Source: DAMBHY01 sp032068765 (GTDB lineage: Bacteria > Bacteroidota > Bacteroidia > Bacteroidales > Dysgonomonadaceae). Taken from it: 64,000 nt of DNA. Under the pieces are notes generated by a model, which worked only from the letters and a program-made list of their open reading frames with translations, searched no databases and was not told the origin of the DNA. This document shows, piece by piece, positions 44,500 to 54,035 of the stretch; within the stretch, counting starts at the first letter, position 1, and each line of letters starts with the position of its first letter. Made by a program: the position numbers and the translations under genes. The stretch is from contig DAMBHY010000003.1 of assembly GCA_032068765.1 (NCBI GenBank), positions 153,205-217,204 on the forward strand, in the 5' to 3' direction.

Positions 44500-45765
44500 C
44501 TAATTATTATTTTCCAAACGATAAAGTTTAATCTTGTTATAAAGTGTTTTCCGGTCTATATTAAGAATGGATGCAGCTAAAGTTTTATTCCACTTAGTTA
44601 AGTTTAAGGCATTAAGAATATTATCTTTTTCCACTTCATATTTATCAAAAGAAACTTTACTTTCAGGTAAATTATTAGTTATTAACTTTTCCTCTTTAGT
44701 AATAATATCCAAACTGTCCTTTTCAATATTTTCCCCATCATTTGTTACAAGAACACTTTTAATGATTGTATTTTTCAATTCCTGAATATTTCCCGGCCAA
44801 TCATAATTAAAAAATATTGTATTTACTTCATCCGTAAAACCCTTGACATTTTTATTTAGCGCATCGTTAGATAATTTCAAGAAATGTTCAGCAAAGAATT
44901 TTATATCCTCATCCTGATTTTTTAATTCAGGAATTTTGATAAAAAAATGCTCTAAAATTGAGAAAAGTTTTGGAATAATAGATTCTTTTATTTCTACCGG
45001 AGATTTACAAGAACAAGCCACAAATTGTACATAATCTTCATTGTCAATCTGTTTTTTTAATACCTCTATAAGTTTATTTTGTGATAATGTATCTAGATTT
45101 TGGGGTTCAATAACCACTAATATACCGCCTTTGGTTTGATTTAAATAGCTTGAAATATAATTGTCGGTCAAATCCTTTTTATCTTTTTTAGACAAATTCA
45201 ATGTTAGAATATTTCCCATATTATATTTGCTCCTCTCCACCATAAAATTTACGGCTTCACTTTTACCACTACCTTTGCCTCCGAAAATAAAAGCATGACT
45301 GTAATTTTGAGCAAACTTTTTCAAATTATCATAATACTCTGTGTACTTTTTGCTAGGTGCTTTCAAAAAAACGCCGTTCATTTTTTTAAAATCATGTCTA
45401 ATAATTCTCTTTTTAAGAGCATTTTGAATTTTATCAAAAAGAAGTTCGGGCTCAATAGGTTTTGAAATAAAGTCTTCTGCGCCTCCCTTAATAGCTTGAA
45501 CAGCTATTTGAATATCTGCATAACCCGTTATCATTATCACTAATGAGTCTGGAACATTTCTTTTGCACCATGACAAAAATTCCATTCCGTCAGCATCAGG
45601 GAAATTAATATCAGATAGTATTAAATCATAATAATTGTCATTAATTTTATATTTGGCGTCTTTAACGGATAAAGCATAATCAACAATATACTCCTTTTTA
45701 TTCAACCATGACTTAAGCATTAAACATACTGTTTGGTCATCATCAACCACAAGAATATTTTTCAT
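44500..45765 (-). CDS. Response regulator with degenerate NtrC-like AAA+ domain and Fis HTH
   Basis: 421 aa from ATG 45765 (a TTG six bases upstream is less likely). REC domain with phospho-acceptor Asp52 (LSDINFPDADG) and Lys102. AAA+ domain with Walker A GGKGSGKS at 162-169, but no GAFTGA loop and a Walker B reading GGILVVIEP instead of GGTLFLDE. The helical lid WPGNIQELKN remains, and the C-terminus is a Fis-type HTH (NLTKWNKTLAASILNIDRKT). It cannot contact sigma-54 in the usual way. Likely a DNA-binding regulator acting without sigma-54. Confidence 0.88.
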   Translation of the reverse strand: MKNILVVDDDQTVCLMLKSWLNKKEYIVDYALSVKDAKYKINDNYYDLILSDINFPDADGMEFLSWCKRNVPDSLVIMITGYADIQIAVQAIKGGAEDFISKPIEPELLFDKIQNALKKRIIRHDFKKMNGVFLKAPSKKYTEYYDNLKKFAQNYSHAFIFGGKGSGKSEAVNFMVERSKYNMGNILTLNLSKKDKKDLTDNYISSYLNQTKGGILVVIEPQNLDTLSQNKLIEVLKKQIDNEDYVQFVACSCKSPVEIKESIIPKLFSILEHFFIKIPELKNQDEDIKFFAEHFLKLSNDALNKNVKGFTDEVNTIFFNYDWPGNIQELKNTIIKSVLVTNDGENIEKDSLDIITKEEKLITNNLPESKVSFDKYEVEKDNILNALNLTKWNKTLAASILNIDRKTLYNKIKLYRLENNN

Positions 45766-45771
45766 AATCAA

Positions 45772-46157
45772 TTAACAATATATTTATTTAATTTATTTTT
45801 GACATTCAGGTATATTAAAAGAGTAAACAAAAAACACATAAGATTGACAGAAAAATAACTTATTGTGAATTTTTTATAGATTATACATGAGTAATAATTA
45901 ATAAAATTGATCCAAATATGAAATAAGTATAAACTTCTAACTCTTTAATTACCCTAATAATATAGGCTTGAAGAGACATCATTAAAACTCCAACGCCCCC
46001 TATCACAATCTATATACATAATAATAGCGAATAATAAATATGTAAAAAACTGAAATTAAAATAGTTAAACAAACAAACTTATACAGCTTTTATTTTAGAT
46101 TTCTGCTAATTCAAAATGTTGAATATTATATTAAGCAAATATAATACTAAAATTAAA
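45772..46157. other. AT-rich intergenic region between response regulator and divIC
   Basis: About 390 bp with stops in all frames and no repeat or convincing hairpin. The minus strand has TATATTTG at 46136-46143, a possible distant -7 element for the regulator operon, which would give a leader of about 360 nt. Confidence 0.5.
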
Positions 46158-46460
46158 TTATTTTATAATGAATACTTCCTCATTATCTTTCTTCATCATA
46201 TAATTTTCACGAGCAAATTTTTCCAAATTAGCTTTACTTGAATTTAGTTCTTCAAGTTTCATTTTATTTGAATCTGCCTGAAGTTGATATTGCTTAATCT
46301 CTTTTTTTACAGTCTGAATTTCTCGGGAATACCTATGACTTTTTACTAATGAATTCTCGCCAAAGAAGAAAAGAAACACAATCAACACCAATAAAATACA
46401 AATTTGGAGAATGCTTAATCCAAATATCTTTTTTTCATTAAAATATTTGCGTATAGACAT
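46158..46460 (-). CDS. divIC: Septum formation initiator (DivIC/FtsB)
   Basis: 100 aa from ATG 46460. TM helix at about 17-36 (LQICILLVLIVFLFFFG), followed by a coiled coil (about 45-85) rich in Lys/Glu/Gln and the conserved end RENYMMKKDNEEVFIIK. The bitopic layout matches FtsB/DivIC, which links FtsQ and FtsL in the divisome. A longer start at 46517 lies upstream of the -7 element at 46484-46491 and is unlikely. Confidence 0.85.
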   Translation of the reverse strand: MSIRKYFNEKKIFGLSILQICILLVLIVFLFFFGENSLVKSHRYSREIQTVKKEIKQYQLQADSNKMKLEELNSSKANLEKFARENYMMKKDNEEVFIIK

Positions 46461-46483
46461 AATTGTTTCTCTTTTTATATGAA

Positions 46484-46491
46484 CAAAAGTA
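46484..46491 (-). promoter_or_regulatory. -7 element upstream of divIC; decides the start
   Basis: The minus strand reads TACTTTTG (TAnnTTTG), 23 bp before the chosen ATG, so an in-frame ATG at 46517 would not be transcribed. Confidence 0.5.
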
Positions 46492-46613
46492 ATGTTTTTT
46501 CGCATAAAAATGAGCATTAATTTTGATAAGTTTTTAATCTATTTGTAATTAAAAGAATGTATCTTTACAAAATAAAAATCATAAGAACTGTTATAATTAA
46601 ATATCTAAAAAAT

Positions 46614-48260
46614 ATGACAAAAAGAATTTTCACTACTTGCTTGGTAGTAATTATGTGTTTAAGCCCTATATGGGCATGTACAAACTTTTTAGTAGGTAAA
46701 AAGGCATCAAAAGACGGCTCTACAATGATTTCTTATTCTGCTGACTCTTATGCATTATATGGTGAATTATATCATTGGCCGGCAAAGAAATACAAAGCTG
46801 GTGAAATGTTAAAAATAAATGAATGGGATACCGGAAAATATTTAGGTCAGATACCTCAGGTTGCAGAAACATATAACGTTATCGGAAATATCAACCAATT
46901 TCAACTTACAATAGCTGAAACTACTTTCGGTGGAAGAGAAGAACTACAAGACACTACCGCAATAATGGACTACGGAAGTCTCATTTATACTACACTTCAG
47001 AGAGCGAAAACCGCACGTGAAGCCATCAAGATAATGACGGATTTAGTTTCTAAATATGGATATTACAGTACTGGCGAATCATTTTCTATCGCAGACCCAA
47101 ACGAAGTTTGGATAATGGAAATGATTGGGAAAGGCGTTGGAAATAAGGGTGCCGTTTGGGTAGCTGTTCGCATTCCTGATGATTGTGTAGCATCGCACGC
47201 CAATCAAGCCAGAATCAGAAAATTTCCATTGAAAGACAAAAACAATTGCATGTATGCACCGGACGTAATTTCTTTTGCACGTAAAAAAGGATATTTCTCA
47301 GGAAAAGATGCCGACTTCAGTTTTGCCGATGCTTACGCACCTCTCGATTTTGGAGCACAACGTTTTTGTGAAGCTCGCGTATGGTCTTTCTTCAACAAAA
47401 TAAATAAAAACATGAGTAAATATGTGACTTACGCGCAGGGAATTTCCAAAGACCCAATGCCTTTGTATATTAAACCCGACCATCTATTATCATTGCAGGA
47501 ATTGCAGAATTATATGCGCGACCATTATGAAGGAACGGAGTTAGATTGGTCTAAAGATGCCGGAGCCGGTGCATATGCTTGTCCTTATCGCAATTCACCT
47601 TTAACATGGAAAATAGATGGACAGGAATATTTCAACGAACGCCCTATCGCAACTCAACAAACCGGGTTCACGTTTGTTTCTCAAATGCGTTCTTGGCTTC
47701 CTAATCCTATTGGTGGAGTTCTCTGGTTTGGAATGGATGACGCTGCTCAAACGGTTTATTACCCAATTTATTGTGCCAATACATCTGTTCCGAAAGAAAT
47801 GGAAGTCGGCAACGGAGATTTGCTTAATTTCTCTTGGACATCTGCTTTCTGGATGCACAATTGGGTGTCGAATATGGTTTACAACCGATACAGCGACATG
47901 ATTAAAGACCTTCAAAAAGTACAATCATCACTTGAGAATCAATTCGCAGCAAATCAATCCGAAGAGGAAAAGAAAGCTGTTGCATTATACAATCAATCAC
48001 CCGAAACAGCTGTAAATTACTTAACAGATTATTCCAACAGTGTTGTAAAAGACGGCGTTGAAAAATGGAAAAAACTTGGAGAGTATTTAATTGTTAAATA
48101 CATGGATGGCGTGATAAAAAAAGAAGAAAACGGTCAATTTAAAAGGAATCCTTACGGTCAACCTGAATTTCCAAGCCGTCCCGGATATTCAAAAGAATAT
48201 TACAAAAACGTGGCTAAAGAAACTGGCGACCGCTATAAAATAATAGATCAAAACAAATAA
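46614..48260 (+). CDS. C69-family dipeptidase (secreted Ntn-type)
   Basis: 548 aa from ATG 46614; the 19 codons before it are lysine/isoleucine-rich and look non-coding. Signal sequence at 1-21, directly followed by Cys22 in WACTNFLVGKKASKDGS, so signal removal would expose the N-terminal nucleophile of the Ntn-hydrolase. Other family motifs: NQFQLTIAETTFGGR, ISIADPNEVW-like (FSIADPNEVWIMEM) and VASHANQARI. It cleaves dipeptides in the periplasm. It precedes the phosphomutase gene by 16 bp. Confidence 0.9.
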   Translation: MTKRIFTTCLVVIMCLSPIWACTNFLVGKKASKDGSTMISYSADSYALYGELYHWPAKKYKAGEMLKINEWDTGKYLGQIPQVAETYNVIGNINQFQLTIAETTFGGREELQDTTAIMDYGSLIYTTLQRAKTAREAIKIMTDLVSKYGYYSTGESFSIADPNEVWIMEMIGKGVGNKGAVWVAVRIPDDCVASHANQARIRKFPLKDKNNCMYAPDVISFARKKGYFSGKDADFSFADAYAPLDFGAQRFCEARVWSFFNKINKNMSKYVTYAQGISKDPMPLYIKPDHLLSLQELQNYMRDHYEGTELDWSKDAGAGAYACPYRNSPLTWKIDGQEYFNERPIATQQTGFTFVSQMRSWLPNPIGGVLWFGMDDAAQTVYYPIYCANTSVPKEMEVGNGDLLNFSWTSAFWMHNWVSNMVYNRYSDMIKDLQKVQSSLENQFAANQSEEEKKAVALYNQSPETAVNYLTDYSNSVVKDGVEKWKKLGEYLIVKYMDGVIKKEENGQFKRNPYGQPEFPSRPGYSKEYYKNVAKETGDRYKIIDQNK

Positions 48261-48276
48261 GAATTCTACAATATAT

Positions 48277-50031
48277 ATGTTTATGGATAATGAATTATTA
48301 ATCAATCAAGTTACCACTAAGGCGAACGCTTGGTTAGACGGCAACTATGATGAAGAAACAAAAAACAAAGTACAAGAATTACTTCAACCGGAAAATAAAA
48401 CGGCATTAATCGACGCTTTTTATCGAGACTTAGAATTTGGTACGGGGGGACTCAGAGGAATTATGGGAGTTGGAACCAATAGGATGAACAAATATACTGT
48501 TGGTGCCGCTACGCAAGGCCTTTCCAACTATTTGTTGAAAGAATTCGCAGACAAAAACGATATCAAGGTTGTCATCGGTCACGATTGTAGAAATAACAGC
48601 CGCCTATTTGCCGAAATATCAGCGGATATCTTCAGTGCCAACGGCATTAAGGTTTTCATTTTCGAAAGTCTACGCCCTACGCCTGAAATTTCGTATGCCA
48701 TACGTAAGCTAGGATGCCAAAGTGGTATTATGATTACTGCTTCCCACAATCCGAAAGAGTATAATGGTTATAAAGCGTACTGGTCCGATGGCGCGCAAGT
48801 TTTGGCTCCTCACGACAAGAATATCATTGCGGAAGTAAACCGCATCGAATCTGCTAATGACATAAAATTTGAAGGCAACAAAGAGTTGATAAAAGTTATA
48901 GGTGAAGAAATCGATAACGCTTTTATTGAAGAAGTGAAGAAATTAGTACTTTCTCCGGAAGCAATCGAACGGCACCATGATTTAAAGATCGTATACACCC
49001 CTATTCATGGTACAGGAATCACCATGATTCCAAAAGCCCTGCGGGCTATTGGTTTTACAAATATCATTGATGTACCTGAACAAAATGTTATCAGCGGAGA
49101 TTTCCCAACCGTAAAGTCACCCAATCCCGAAGAACCGGCTGCGCTTGACTTAGCAATAAAAAGAGCAATAGAAACCGATGCAGAAATAGTAATGGCGAGC
49201 GATCCCGACGCAGACAGAATTGGAACTGCCATTCGTGACAACGAAGGCAATTTTATTCTTGTGAATGGAAATCAAACTCTGGCTTTGCTCCTTTATTATA
49301 TCATAACACGCAAAAACGAGTTGAACAAACTCACCGATAAAGATTATATCGTTAAAACTATTGTTTCGACAGAGTTGATTTCTAAAATCGCCCAGCATAA
49401 CGATCTGGAATTATATGACTGTTATACAGGTTTCAAATGGATTGCAGACATTATACGTCAAAACGAGGGAGTGAAAAACTATATTGGTGGCGGTGAAGAA
49501 AGTTACGGTTTCCTTGCAGGCGATTTCGTAAGAGACAAAGATTCCATTTCGGCATGCTGTTTATTCGCAGAGATTGCTGCCTGGGCTAAAGATAAAGACA
49601 AAACCATCTATCAATTGCTCGAAGACATTTATCTACAATTTAGTTACTTTAAAGAAGTGGGTATTTCATTAGTAAGAAAAGGAAAAGAAGGAGCGGAAGA
49701 AATTGAAAATATGATGAAGAATTTCCGCAACCATCCACTATCTACTTTGGCCGGTTCAGATATCACATTGCGAAAAGATTTCGCAAAATTAGAAGCTTTC
49801 GATGCACTTCGCGATGAAACATTGGTTTTAGAAATGCCAACAACTTCCAACGTATTACAATACTTTACAGCAGACGGGACAAAACTTTCCATTCGCCCTT
49901 CAGGTACAGAACCAAAAATCAAGTTCTACATTGAAGTACAATGCAAAGTGAACAACCGCGAAGAATTGGCAGAAGCGAAACAATTATCGGAAGATAAAAT
50001 AAATCAAATCCGACAAGAATTAAATATTTGA
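48277..50031 (+). CDS. Alpha-D-phosphohexomutase (phosphoglucomutase/phosphomannomutase)
   Basis: 584 aa. Catalytic serine loop TASHNPKEYNGYK with Ser156, metal loop DPDADR at 309-314, sugar loop GGGEESYGF, and phosphate-binding RPSGTEPKIKFY at the C-terminus. The length and long first domain match PgcA-like phosphoglucomutase. It interconverts hexose 1- and 6-phosphates and feeds glycogen and sugar nucleotides. A second in-frame Met at 48283 is an equally good start. Confidence 0.94.
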   Translation: MFMDNELLINQVTTKANAWLDGNYDEETKNKVQELLQPENKTALIDAFYRDLEFGTGGLRGIMGVGTNRMNKYTVGAATQGLSNYLLKEFADKNDIKVVIGHDCRNNSRLFAEISADIFSANGIKVFIFESLRPTPEISYAIRKLGCQSGIMITASHNPKEYNGYKAYWSDGAQVLAPHDKNIIAEVNRIESANDIKFEGNKELIKVIGEEIDNAFIEEVKKLVLSPEAIERHHDLKIVYTPIHGTGITMIPKALRAIGFTNIIDVPEQNVISGDFPTVKSPNPEEPAALDLAIKRAIETDAEIVMASDPDADRIGTAIRDNEGNFILVNGNQTLALLLYYIITRKNELNKLTDKDYIVKTIVSTELISKIAQHNDLELYDCYTGFKWIADIIRQNEGVKNYIGGGEESYGFLAGDFVRDKDSISACCLFAEIAAWAKDKDKTIYQLLEDIYLQFSYFKEVGISLVRKGKEGAEEIENMMKNFRNHPLSTLAGSDITLRKDFAKLEAFDALRDETLVLEMPTTSNVLQYFTADGTKLSIRPSGTEPKIKFYIEVQCKVNNREELAEAKQLSEDKINQIRQELNI

Positions 50032-50033
50032 AA

Positions 50034-50531
50034 ATGGAAAGAAAACTTACTATAGCTTTGGTCGCTCATGACCATCGCAAAGCTGATATGGTCGATTGGG
50101 TAATCTTCAATTCAGACTTTCTATCTAACCACCACCTCATATGTACCGGAACCACCGGGAAATTAGTGCAAGAAGCCATGATGAGTCAAGGAGTAAATCC
50201 GAATATCGAGTGTATGAATTCGGGACCGATGGGTGGTGACGCCGAAATTGCTGCTAAAGTAGTGCGAAAAGAAATCGACATGGCAGTTTTCCTGATTGAC
50301 GATCTTAATGCACAGCCGCATGAAGCAGACATTATGATGTTGCTGCGCCAATGCCGCGTTCACAATGTACCCATTGCTTGCAATAGATATAGTGCTGATT
50401 TGATGATTACAAGCTTACTGTGGGATGACAGCACATACGTGCCGATGAAGCCCATCTATGAGGATTTTGACAGAGAGAAATTCAATAAAATGATGAATAA
50501 CAACAACGCCGACTCTGCTTCCATTCATTAA
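50034..50531 (+). CDS. mgsA: Methylglyoxal synthase
   Basis: 165 aa from ATG 50034 (a TTG at 50028 overlaps the upstream stop). Motifs are LVAHDHRKADM (phosphate side), ICTGTTG and GPMGGDAEIA with catalytic Asp69, and CNRYSADLMITS at the end. It turns dihydroxyacetone phosphate into methylglyoxal, a bypass of lower glycolysis under phosphate limitation. Position right behind the phosphohexomutase fits a sugar-phosphate role. No glyoxalase gene is nearby. Confidence 0.94.
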   Translation: MERKLTIALVAHDHRKADMVDWVIFNSDFLSNHHLICTGTTGKLVQEAMMSQGVNPNIECMNSGPMGGDAEIAAKVVRKEIDMAVFLIDDLNAQPHEADIMMLLRQCRVHNVPIACNRYSADLMITSLLWDDSTYVPMKPIYEDFDREKFNKMMNNNNADSASIH

Positions 50532-50543
50532 TCTAGACAATAT

Positions 50544-52061
50544 ATGTTTGACAAACAGCAAAGAGCATTTATAGCTATCAATGGCGATGTAGAAACTTGT
50601 TTGATTCCCAAAATGGCAAATCGTCACGGATTGATTACCGGTGCTACTGGAACAGGTAAAACGGTCAGTTTGCAAACACTTTCAGAAACATTCAGTGAAA
50701 TGGGAATTCCGGTGTTTGCTGCCGATATGAAAGGCGATCTTTCAGGAGTGGCTAAAATGGGAGGAAACAAAGAAAGCGTCAACAAGCGTGTAGAAGAATA
50801 TCAACTAGCAGACAAAGGATTCAATTATAAGGCTTTCCCGGTTCGTTTTTGGGATGTTTTCGGAATACAGGGACATCCTATACGAACCTCTGTTTCAGAG
50901 ATAGGTCCACTTCTACTTGAAAGACTGCTTGATTTAAATGACACTCAGGGAGCTGTTCTTTCGCTAGTTTTCAAGATTGCGGACGACAATAACCTTCTGT
51001 TAATTGATCTGAAAGACCTTCAAAAGATGATACAATACGTGGGAGACAACCGCGCGGAATTCATCACGAAATACGGAAACATCTCGCCCGCGAGTATCGG
51101 TGCCATCCAACGAAGTCTCATGCGCCTGAACAGCGAAAACGGCGAGAAGTTCTTCGGTGAACCTTCGCTCGACATCCACGATTTTATCCAGACAGAACAA
51201 GGCAAAGGCGTTATCAATATCCTGGCGGCTGACAAACTGATGAAATCTCCCCGCGTATATACAACTTTCTTATTGTGGCTTCTTGACACACTATACGATA
51301 CGCTTCCCGAAGTTGGCGATTTGGACAAACCAAAACTTGTCTTTTTCTTCGACGAAGCGCATATGCTTTTCAACGATATGTCCAAAGCATTGTTGGAAAA
51401 GGTAGAACAAATTGTACGTTTAGTTCGCTCAAAAGGCGTAGGTATTTATTTCGTCACACAAAACCCTGTGGATATACCAGAAGTTATATTGGGGCAATTG
51501 GGAAATAGGATACAGCATGCGCTGCGCGCATACACTCCAAATGACCAAAAGGCTGTGAAAGTGGCAGCGAATACTTTTCGTGCAAATCCTGCTTTCGATA
51601 CGGAAGAAGCCATTACACAACTTGCCACAGGCGAAGCATTGGTTTCATTCCTCAATGAAAAAGGTGCTCCTAACATGGTAGAACGGGCATTCATCCTTCC
51701 ACCCCAAGGACAGATAGGTCCTTTGACAGTGGATGAGCGCGACCAAATCATAAAGGAATCTCTTGTCTTCGGCATATACGAAAAGCTGGTGGACAGAGAG
51801 TCTGCTTTTGAAATACTTTCACAAAAAGACAGCTTGGTCGAAGAAGAAAGACAGAAAGCGGCTGCAGAGAAAGAACGCATCAAACAACAAAAAGAAGCCG
51901 ACAGACAAGCGCGTGAAGCGGCAAAAACCCGCAAGGAAGACCGCGGATTTCTCGGCGAAGTAATAGACCAGGTTGGAAAATCGGCTACACGCCAAATCAC
52001 CAATCAGATAGGAAGAACTATTACGCGAAGTATTTTAGGCGCATTCTTTGGTAAAAGATAA
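50544..52061 (+). CDS. DUF853/HerA-like ATPase (YjgR family)
   Basis: 505 aa. Walker A GATGTGKT at residues 33-40, then DMKGDLSG, Walker B-like KLVFFFDEAHMLFNDM, and VRSKGVGIYFVTQNPVDIPE, the arrangement of DUF853/HerA-like FtsK-HerA ATPases. Residues about 425-475 form a Lys/Glu/Gln-rich coiled coil, followed by a short conserved tail (RGFLGEVIDQVGKSATRQI). Its function is unknown. It overlaps no gene, and a decayed region follows. Confidence 0.9.
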   Translation: MFDKQQRAFIAINGDVETCLIPKMANRHGLITGATGTGKTVSLQTLSETFSEMGIPVFAADMKGDLSGVAKMGGNKESVNKRVEEYQLADKGFNYKAFPVRFWDVFGIQGHPIRTSVSEIGPLLLERLLDLNDTQGAVLSLVFKIADDNNLLLIDLKDLQKMIQYVGDNRAEFITKYGNISPASIGAIQRSLMRLNSENGEKFFGEPSLDIHDFIQTEQGKGVINILAADKLMKSPRVYTTFLLWLLDTLYDTLPEVGDLDKPKLVFFFDEAHMLFNDMSKALLEKVEQIVRLVRSKGVGIYFVTQNPVDIPEVILGQLGNRIQHALRAYTPNDQKAVKVAANTFRANPAFDTEEAITQLATGEALVSFLNEKGAPNMVERAFILPPQGQIGPLTVDERDQIIKESLVFGIYEKLVDRESAFEILSQKDSLVEEERQKAAAEKERIKQQKEADRQAREAAKTRKEDRGFLGEVIDQVGKSATRQITNQIGRTITRSILGAFFGKR

Positions 52062-52091
52062 AAGGAAAAAACATGATAGTACAACAACTCT

Positions 52092-52527
52092 TCAACACAC
52101 GATAATAGGTTTTCCCGAATTTTCTAATGTAGAATTAATAATATTTATTCCAGTTTGTGCATTTGAAAGTGCAGTACCTGCCCGACCATTATCGGATAAA
52201 TTTGTCATCATAATCTGCTTCCCGGAACGGTGAGCTCCCACTAAAGCCAACATTTCATCACATCTACGTAAACATCCTTGACTATCAGATGATTTAAATC
52301 CTTTAAATTGGCTGAGAAAGAGCACCGTTATTTGAGGACTACCTCCCAAATAAGGGTCTTGAGGAACTGGTTGATTTGGATCAGTGGGATAATTTCCAGA
52401 TGTGCTACCCATCATAACCACCTCCACCGCCTGCATTTCCTCCTCCTGATGTGGGTGGATAAGGAGTTGGAGGAGTGTTATTATTATCAGTTGGCACATA
52501 AGGTGGAATTAAAGGTGGAATTAAAGG
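52092..52527 (-). pseudogene. Broken fragment: Pro/Gly-rich linker and Cys-containing C-terminal domain
   Basis: From about 52527 to 52405 one frame reads PLIPPLIPPYVPTDNNNTPP and a Gly run (GGGNAGGGGGYDG), then a stop. A frame shifted by one base continues with GSTSGNYPTDPNQPVPQDPY and a domain SQFKGFKSSDSQGCLRRCDEMLALVG ... GKPIIVC, ending at 52092. The Cys-Leu-Arg-Arg-Cys and GKPIIV motifs resemble papain- or C39-like cysteine peptidase/toxin ends (inference). No start codon upstream: it begins inside the TolC remnant's end. It is the tail of a lost larger gene. Confidence 0.6.
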
Positions 52528-53795
52528 TGTCCGCCTGTGTAAGTATTAAAAAATGCCATGCTTCGCAATGTAAAGTAGTTGTTGTATGTATCCCTAATAG
52601 TAGAAAAGTATCTATGTAAGATGTTGTTTTGCTCATTTAGGGAAGATGTCAATTCATATACAGAAACTTTGCCCAAGGAAAATTTCTGTATCAGCATCCT
52701 ATACTGATCATGTGACAATTTATAAGCCTTTTCAGCAGCTAACCAAAGTTTTATTGAATGATTGTAACTGTTGATACTCTCTTTTATTTCGTTTTTAAAT
52801 TCACGTTTTTGCCGTTCTTGTAGGATTTTGCTTGCCTCCTAAATATTTTCGGCTATTTTAGTACGGTTTTTGTTTATACCCCATTGGAATATAGGTATTT
52901 GAAAACTTACAATAACCGACTAACGAGTATTGCCATTTTTGTATGCTTCTACAAAGGTTTCTGCATATTGATTTATACCATAGTTTAAACTAATATTTCC
53001 ATTAAAACTATTACTTAGTTTTGCTGAAAACAAATCACGCTCAGCCTTCAATCTTTTTATTTCCTGTTGTTTTAAATACGGATTGTTTTGTTCTACATAA
53101 TACATTGCCACACTTGTCTCGATAGATAAAGGAACATCCAAATCTGGAATTTCTACTTTAATTGCATCTATTCCCAGAAAAACGGCAAGCCGTTCTTTTG
53201 CCGCTATATAGTTTCTCTGAGCATTTTCATAAGCATAATGAGTATTTAAAGATTGTAGTTCGATCTGTTTTAAATCGTATTCAATAATATAACCGTTATT
53301 TAATTTAATTTGTTCGAATATTGTTTTATTGCTACTTTGTTTTTGGCATATTCAATTTTCTTTTCAAGGTGATAGAGCTTTCCACCACCACACAGTTGTT
53401 GAGAATAGCCAATAGAAAAAGGGGTAGTACTAAAACTGTTACGTTTGAGAGAAACTCATTCAAATAGTTGATATTACTGCCTATATTGATTTCGCCTCCT
53501 GTAATCCCAATTTTTGTCGAATAGCAACACCTGCACTACTGTTGTTGGAATAATCTTTCACATAAGAATACCTTCCATCAGAGGGTTCTTGCAATAGACG
53601 TAAGATCGGTTAAGATTAATTGGATTAAAGTTGAGTGAAAGTGACGGAAAATAACTCTTTTTATAGTTTTCAAATTGAAGTATTTCGTTTTGAAAATTGA
53701 GTCTCTCTATCTTGGCTGCAGATGAATTTAAGGATAAAACATTTACAACTTCGTCCAACGTATTTTCCTTGATATATTTTGACCATAAGTTTTAA
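52521..53795 (-). pseudogene. Degraded TolC-family outer membrane efflux gene
   Basis: Several minus-strand frames together spell a TolC-like protein: TLDEVVNVLSLNSSAAKIER and PSLSLNFNPINLNRSYVY (53790-53560), GEINIGSNINYLNEF and FSIGYSQQLCGGGK (53510-53400), DVPLSIETSVAMYYVEQNNP and NGNISLNYGINQYAETFVEA (53140-52920), then KLWLAAEKAYKLSHDQYRML and the tail TYNNYFTLRSMAFFNTYTGG with a TAA at 52521. At least four frameshifts or stops break it and the signal peptide is missing. It is not expressed as a whole. It has nothing left of adaptor or pump beside it. Confidence 0.8.
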
Positions 53796-53973
53796 TACAA
53801 ACAAAGTAAATTATTGTCAAACGTGTTTGTTTCAAAATCTGTATTTTGTATTTCTAATTTCAAAAGTATAATAATCAATAAGATGCTAAAATATTTTAAT
53901 AGATTTATATCAGTTACGATTGAAAAACATTTATAATCCATTATGAAAGAGACGGGTGTTTTATGATTCTCTT

Positions 53974-54020
53974 AAAAAACACCTCAATAGTGCAAACGGT
54001 TAATTTGACGCTATTGAGGT
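53974..54020 (-). terminator. Terminator of the acyl-CoA dehydrogenase operon
   Basis: ACCTCAATAG (53981-53990) and CTATTGAGGT (54011-54020) form a perfect 10-bp stem; on the minus strand TTTTTT follows. It lies 16 bp past the acyl-CoA dehydrogenase stop. Confidence 0.85.
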
Positions 54021-54035
54021 ATCTTTAGTTATATA

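Noticed and set aside
46461..46517. Longer start for divIC
   Set aside because: It precedes the -7 element at 46484-46491 and adds a non-conserved stretch before the usual MSIRKYF.
50028..50033. TTG start for mgsA overlapping the phosphomutase stop
   Set aside because: The ATG six bases on gives the conserved MERKLTIALVAHD start, although the TTG cannot be fully excluded.
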